In this document: in pieces, positions 6,315-8,630 of the stretch
Numbering within the stretch: position 1 is the stretch's first letter
How the letters are laid out: the number at the start of each line of letters is the position of its first letter
Source of the DNA: Candidatus Solibacter sp.
GTDB lineage: Bacteria > Acidobacteriota > Terriglobia > Bryobacterales > Bryobacteraceae
Reading direction: 5' to 3'
Assembly (NCBI GenBank): GCA_017883355.1
Contig: JADGNS010000140.1
Coordinates: 1 to 8,630, forward strand
Length of the DNA stretch: 8,630 nucleotides
Program-made: the position numbers and the translations under genes
The notes under the pieces: generated by a model
The model's input: only the letters and a program-made list of their open reading frames with translations
Database searches by the model: none
What the model was told of the DNA's origin: nothing

Positions 6315-7031
6315 ATGAGCGATCCTGCACCAGCCCGAACCCGGTCGATCCTGTTGATTGAGGACGACTCGTCGCTGTGCCGCCTGATGACGACCTACTT
6401 CGCCCAACATGGATTCAGCGTGGAAGCCGCCCATGACGGCCTCAGCGGCCTTTCCCGCGCCCTGGATGGCTTCCACGACGTGATCATCCTGGACGTGATG
6501 CTCCCGGTGCTCGACGGCTTCGAAGTCCTGCGCCAGTTGCGCAAGCGCAGCCTGAAACCAGTCATCATGCTTACCGCGCGAGCCGCCCACCAGGACCGCA
6601 TAGCTGGCCTCAACACCGGCGCCGACGACTACCTCCACAAGCCCTTTGCCCCCGAAGAACTGCTGGCGCGCATCCGCGCCGTGCTGCGCCGCTCGCAAAG
6701 CGGCACCGCCGCCACCCCAGCCATCGTGGAGGCCGGCCCGGTACGGCTCAGCCCAAACACACGCGAATGCTGGCTGCGCGGCGAACTCGTGGAACTCACC
6801 GCGATCGAATTCGATATTCTGGAAGCGCTGGTCAATGGCGCGGGCCGTACTGTCTCGCGCGACGAGTTGACCGCGGCTCTCTTCCAGCGTCGCTCCACCC
6901 CCTACGAGCGGTCGCTCGACGTGCACATCAGCCACCTGCGCAGGAAACTCGAAGGCGAGGGGCCCGCCCTGATCCGCACAATCCGCGGAATTGGCTACCT
7001 GTTTTCACCCGGCACAGGCGGTCTGGGATGA
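6315..7031 (+). CDS. OmpR/CpxR-type response regulator
   Basis: A complete 238-residue DNA-binding response regulator. The receiver domain covers about 10-125: acidic pocket E16/D17, phospho-acceptor D60 in VIILDVMLP, T87 in MLTARA, and K109 in YLHKPF. The OmpR-type winged-helix domain covers about 138-231 (LTAIEFDILEALV, then RSLDVHISHLRRKL, then RTIRGIGYLF). All key residues are present. An in-frame GTG at 6288 would add nine residues, but the ATG at 6315 starts right before the normal receiver N-terminus and is preferred. The sensor kinase gene overlaps its end by 4 bases (ATGA), so the two are almost certainly co-transcribed and translationally coupled. It is divergent from the DUF5666-receptor operon, a natural target candidate. 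Sequence features resemble CpxR/RstA-like members, but I do not assign a symbol. Confidence 0.95.
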   Translation: MSDPAPARTRSILLIEDDSSLCRLMTTYFAQHGFSVEAAHDGLSGLSRALDGFHDVIILDVMLPVLDGFEVLRQLRKRSLKPVIMLTARAAHQDRIAGLNTGADDYLHKPFAPEELLARIRAVLRRSQSGTAATPAIVEAGPVRLSPNTRECWLRGELVELTAIEFDILEALVNGAGRTVSRDELTAALFQRRSTPYERSLDVHISHLRRKLEGEGPALIRTIRGIGYLFSPGTGGLG

Positions 7032-8320
7032 GATCCGTCTACGCCAAGGTCCTGGCCTGGTCGCTGGGTACGCTGGTGCTTTCCCTGGTGGCGTTCCTGG
7101 GGGTTTCGATCTTTGTCTCGATGCGCAACACCGGCCGCGGCGGCCCCTTCGAGCGCTTCGAGATCTCGCTCATGAGCTTTGCCGTGGACGCCCACGAATC
7201 CGGCGGCGCTCCCGCCTTGCGCACAGCGATGACGAGGATTGATGGGCAACTCCCTGGCCGCCACTTCCTGCTCGCCTCCGATGGCCGCGACCTGCTCACT
7301 GGCGAAGACCGTTCAGCGATTCTGGCGGCTAGTCGCGCGGGCTTTCCGCCACGGTACCGGGGCCACATCGTGGATGCGGTTCACACCAGCGACGGGCGTT
7401 ACTTTTACGTCTCCCTGGTGGATCCGCCGCTCGAGTTCTGGCGTTATGTGCCCTACTATTTGCTGATCCTGGCCGCGGTCGCGGTGTTGTGCTGGTTGCT
7501 GGCTTCGCAGATCGCGCGGCCGCTGGTCGCCTTGACCCGCACCGTGGAGCGCTTCGGCGCCGGCGATCTTGCCGCGCGCACCACCTCCCGCCGCAAGGAC
7601 GAAATCGGCGAACTCGGCCGCGCCTTCGACCGCATGGCGGAGCGCATTGCCACCCTGCTGACGGCGGAGCGCCGCCTGCTACAGGACGTCTCCCACGAAC
7701 TGCGCACGCCCTTGGCACGCCTCAGTTTCGCCGCCGAACTCGCCTGCGCCGGCGAGGATCGCGCCGAAGCTCAGGAGATCCTCCGCAAGGAGATCCGCCG
7801 CCTCTCCGACCTGGTGGGAGCCTTGCTGCAGGTGACGCGCTCCGAAGGCGAACCCGCTTCCAGCAACATGGAACCGCTGCCGCTGGACGAGGTGGTGGAA
7901 GAGGTGGTCTCCGATTGCTGGTTCGAATCCGATTCGCGCGATTGCCGGATCCAGTATCAGCCGCGCAGCGAAGCGTGCGTGTGCGGCGACCGGGAACTGC
8001 TGCGCCGCGCCCTCGAGAACGTCGTCATGAACGCGATCCGGTACGCGCCACAGGGCTCCGCGGTGGAGATCTCCCTCGCCGCGGACGAATCTTTGGCCCG
8101 CGTTTCCGTGCGCGATTACGGTCCGGGTGTTCCCGAGGAAGCGTTGTCCAAGATCTTCCTCCCCTTTTTCCGTGTCGACTCCGCCCGCCATACCGATACC
8201 GGCGGCATGGGGTTGGGCCTGAGTATCGCCAGCCGCAGCGTGAGCCTCCACCACGGGCAAATTCGCGCGGAGAACGCTCTGCCCGGACTCCGCGTCACCA
8301 TTGAGATACCCCTGGCCTGA
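7028..8320 (+). CDS. CpxA-type membrane sensor histidine kinase
   Basis: A complete 430-residue kinase, cognate to the regulator whose stop codon it overlaps (ATGA at 7028-7031). Order of parts: TM1 about 7-30; a periplasmic sensor region of about 110 residues (31-139); TM2 about 140-160; HAMP about 160-212 (IARPLVALTRTVERFGAGDL); an H-box with phospho-acceptor His223 in DVSHELRTPLARL, the Leu-Ala-Arg-Leu ending being typical of the CpxA/RstB group; an N-box around 330-341 (ENVVMNAIRYAP); a G1 box DYGPG at 363-367; an F-box around LPFFRVD; and a G2 box GGMGLGLSIA at 392-401. All catalytic motifs are intact. An upstream extension of the frame to 6767 is spurious because it lies in the regulator gene and lacks its own start signals. 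The periplasmic domain has no motif that reveals the signal; envelope stress would fit the family. Confidence 0.95.
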   Translation: MRSVYAKVLAWSLGTLVLSLVAFLGVSIFVSMRNTGRGGPFERFEISLMSFAVDAHESGGAPALRTAMTRIDGQLPGRHFLLASDGRDLLTGEDRSAILAASRAGFPPRYRGHIVDAVHTSDGRYFYVSLVDPPLEFWRYVPYYLLILAAVAVLCWLLASQIARPLVALTRTVERFGAGDLAARTTSRRKDEIGELGRAFDRMAERIATLLTAERRLLQDVSHELRTPLARLSFAAELACAGEDRAEAQEILRKEIRRLSDLVGALLQVTRSEGEPASSNMEPLPLDEVVEEVVSDCWFESDSRDCRIQYQPRSEACVCGDRELLRRALENVVMNAIRYAPQGSAVEISLAADESLARVSVRDYGPGVPEEALSKIFLPFFRVDSARHTDTGGMGLGLSIASRSVSLHHGQIRAENALPGLRVTIEIPLA

Positions 8321-8340
8321 CGCGAAGTCAGCGCGCCAGG
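8311..8340. terminator. Hairpin spanning both convergent stop codons (candidate bidirectional terminator)
   Basis: CCTGGC (8311-8316) pairs with GCCAGG (8335-8340), and CTGAC (8317-8321) pairs with GTCAG (8327-8331), leaving a GCGAA loop and a 3-nt bulge (8332-8334). The structure includes the kinase TGA (8318-8320) and the TGA of the opposing galactosidase gene (8328-8330). Neither side has a T-run, so it is not a classic intrinsic terminator. Its place between convergent genes still suggests an end signal for both. Confidence 0.45.
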
Positions 8341-8630
8341 CGCAGCATCACCACGCCGTGCGAGGGCACGGTCGCTGCCACCTTGCCCTCCGCTGCCGGC
8401 AGGTCTTTTTGCTGCCACAGGTCCCGCACCTTGCGCTTCCCCGCGATCCCCAGGTCGCTCCACTTGGTCGTGATCGCTTGTCCGGCATCTCCGCGATTGA
8501 AGAGCGCCACTACCACATCGCCGCCGGAAAGCGGCTTGAGCCACACCTCGGTCTCCGCCGCCTGCGTCACTCGCGTAGCGCCTTTTCCCAGTTTGTCCTG
8601 GTCCACCGCGATCACTTCCGGATTCGTCAG
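8328..8630 (-). CDS. GH27 alpha-galactosidase (melibiase), C-terminal 100 residues only
   Basis: The frame enters from the right edge and ends at the TGA at 8328-8330. It begins LTNPEVIAVDQDKLG, the conserved end of the GH27 (beta/alpha)8 catalytic barrel. It continues into the small antiparallel beta C-terminal domain: VWLKPLSGGDVVVALFNRG, ITTKWSDLGI, KVRDLWQQKDL and TVPSHGVVMLRL. These enzymes release terminal alpha-linked galactose from oligosaccharides and galactomannans. The two catalytic Asp residues lie further upstream, outside the window, so activity cannot be judged. A GTG at 8615 is an internal Val codon, not the start. It converges on the kinase gene with a 7-nt gap. Confidence 0.88.
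   Translation of the reverse strand: MTNPEVIAVDQDKLGKGATRVTQAAETEVWLKPLSGGDVVVALFNRGDAGQAITTKWSDLGIAGKRKVRDLWQQKDLPAAEGKVAATVPSHGVVMLRLAR

Noticed and set aside
6228..6935. 235-codon frame on the minus strand, opposite the response regulator
   Set aside because: It is antisense to a fully intact receiver plus winged-helix gene and crosses the divergent promoter region. No independent support was found.
6767..7027. N-terminal extension of the kinase frame into the regulator gene
   Set aside because: The added 87 residues are Arg-rich with no domain and overlap the regulator's DNA-binding domain. The ATG at 7028 gives an immediate TM1 and the usual ATGA overlap.
7489..8304. 271-codon plus-strand frame inside the kinase gene
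   Set aside because: It is a shifted reading of the HAMP, H-box and ATPase coding region, which is intact in the other frame. The Arg/Gly/Pro-rich product is an artefact.

Overview
The window looks like an Acidobacteriota chromosome, most likely Bryobacterales/Solibacterales. This is inferred from the gene families, not from a marker gene. The DNA is GC-rich. It carries a large TonB-dependent-receptor-like protein with an N-terminal carboxypeptidase-regulatory domain, a multi-module DUF5666 protein, a secretin with an N-terminal TPR block, and a Cpx-type two-component system. That mixture is typical of this phylum. No rRNA, tRNA, CRISPR array, prophage or intact insertion sequence is visible.

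Layout, left to right. (1) Positions 1-1518, minus strand: the N-terminal 506 codons of a GspD/PilQ-type secretin that runs off the left edge. (2) 1519-2035: about 0.5 kb without a convincing intact gene; it may hold a decayed transposase fragment (weak evidence). (3) 2036-5017, minus: a complete 993-residue outer-membrane beta-barrel receptor. (4) 5058-6209, minus: a complete 383-residue exported DUF5666 protein, upstream of the receptor and separated from it by a 40-nt spacer that contains a GC-rich hairpin. These two genes look like one transcription unit, DUF5666 first. (5) 6210-6314: a 105-bp divergent control region. (6) 6315-7031 and 7028-8320, plus: an OmpR/CpxR-type response regulator and a CpxA-type sensor kinase with ATGA-overlapping ends. 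(7) 8328-8630, minus: the C-terminal 100 residues of a GH27 alpha-galactosidase, convergent with the kinase gene. The two stop codons sit inside one hairpin.

How the genes may work together: the most interesting unit is the divergent block at 2036-8320. An envelope-sensing two-component system faces an operon for one exported DUF5666 protein and one outer-membrane receptor. Both of these carry unusual Gly/Pro/Met-rich segments, placed in a barrel loop in the receptor, and inside the third module and at the C-terminus in the DUF5666 protein. A functional pairing of these two proteins, controlled by the adjacent regulator, is a reasonable hypothesis but is inference only. The secretin and the alpha-galactosidase at the edges are cut by the window and need not be related to it.
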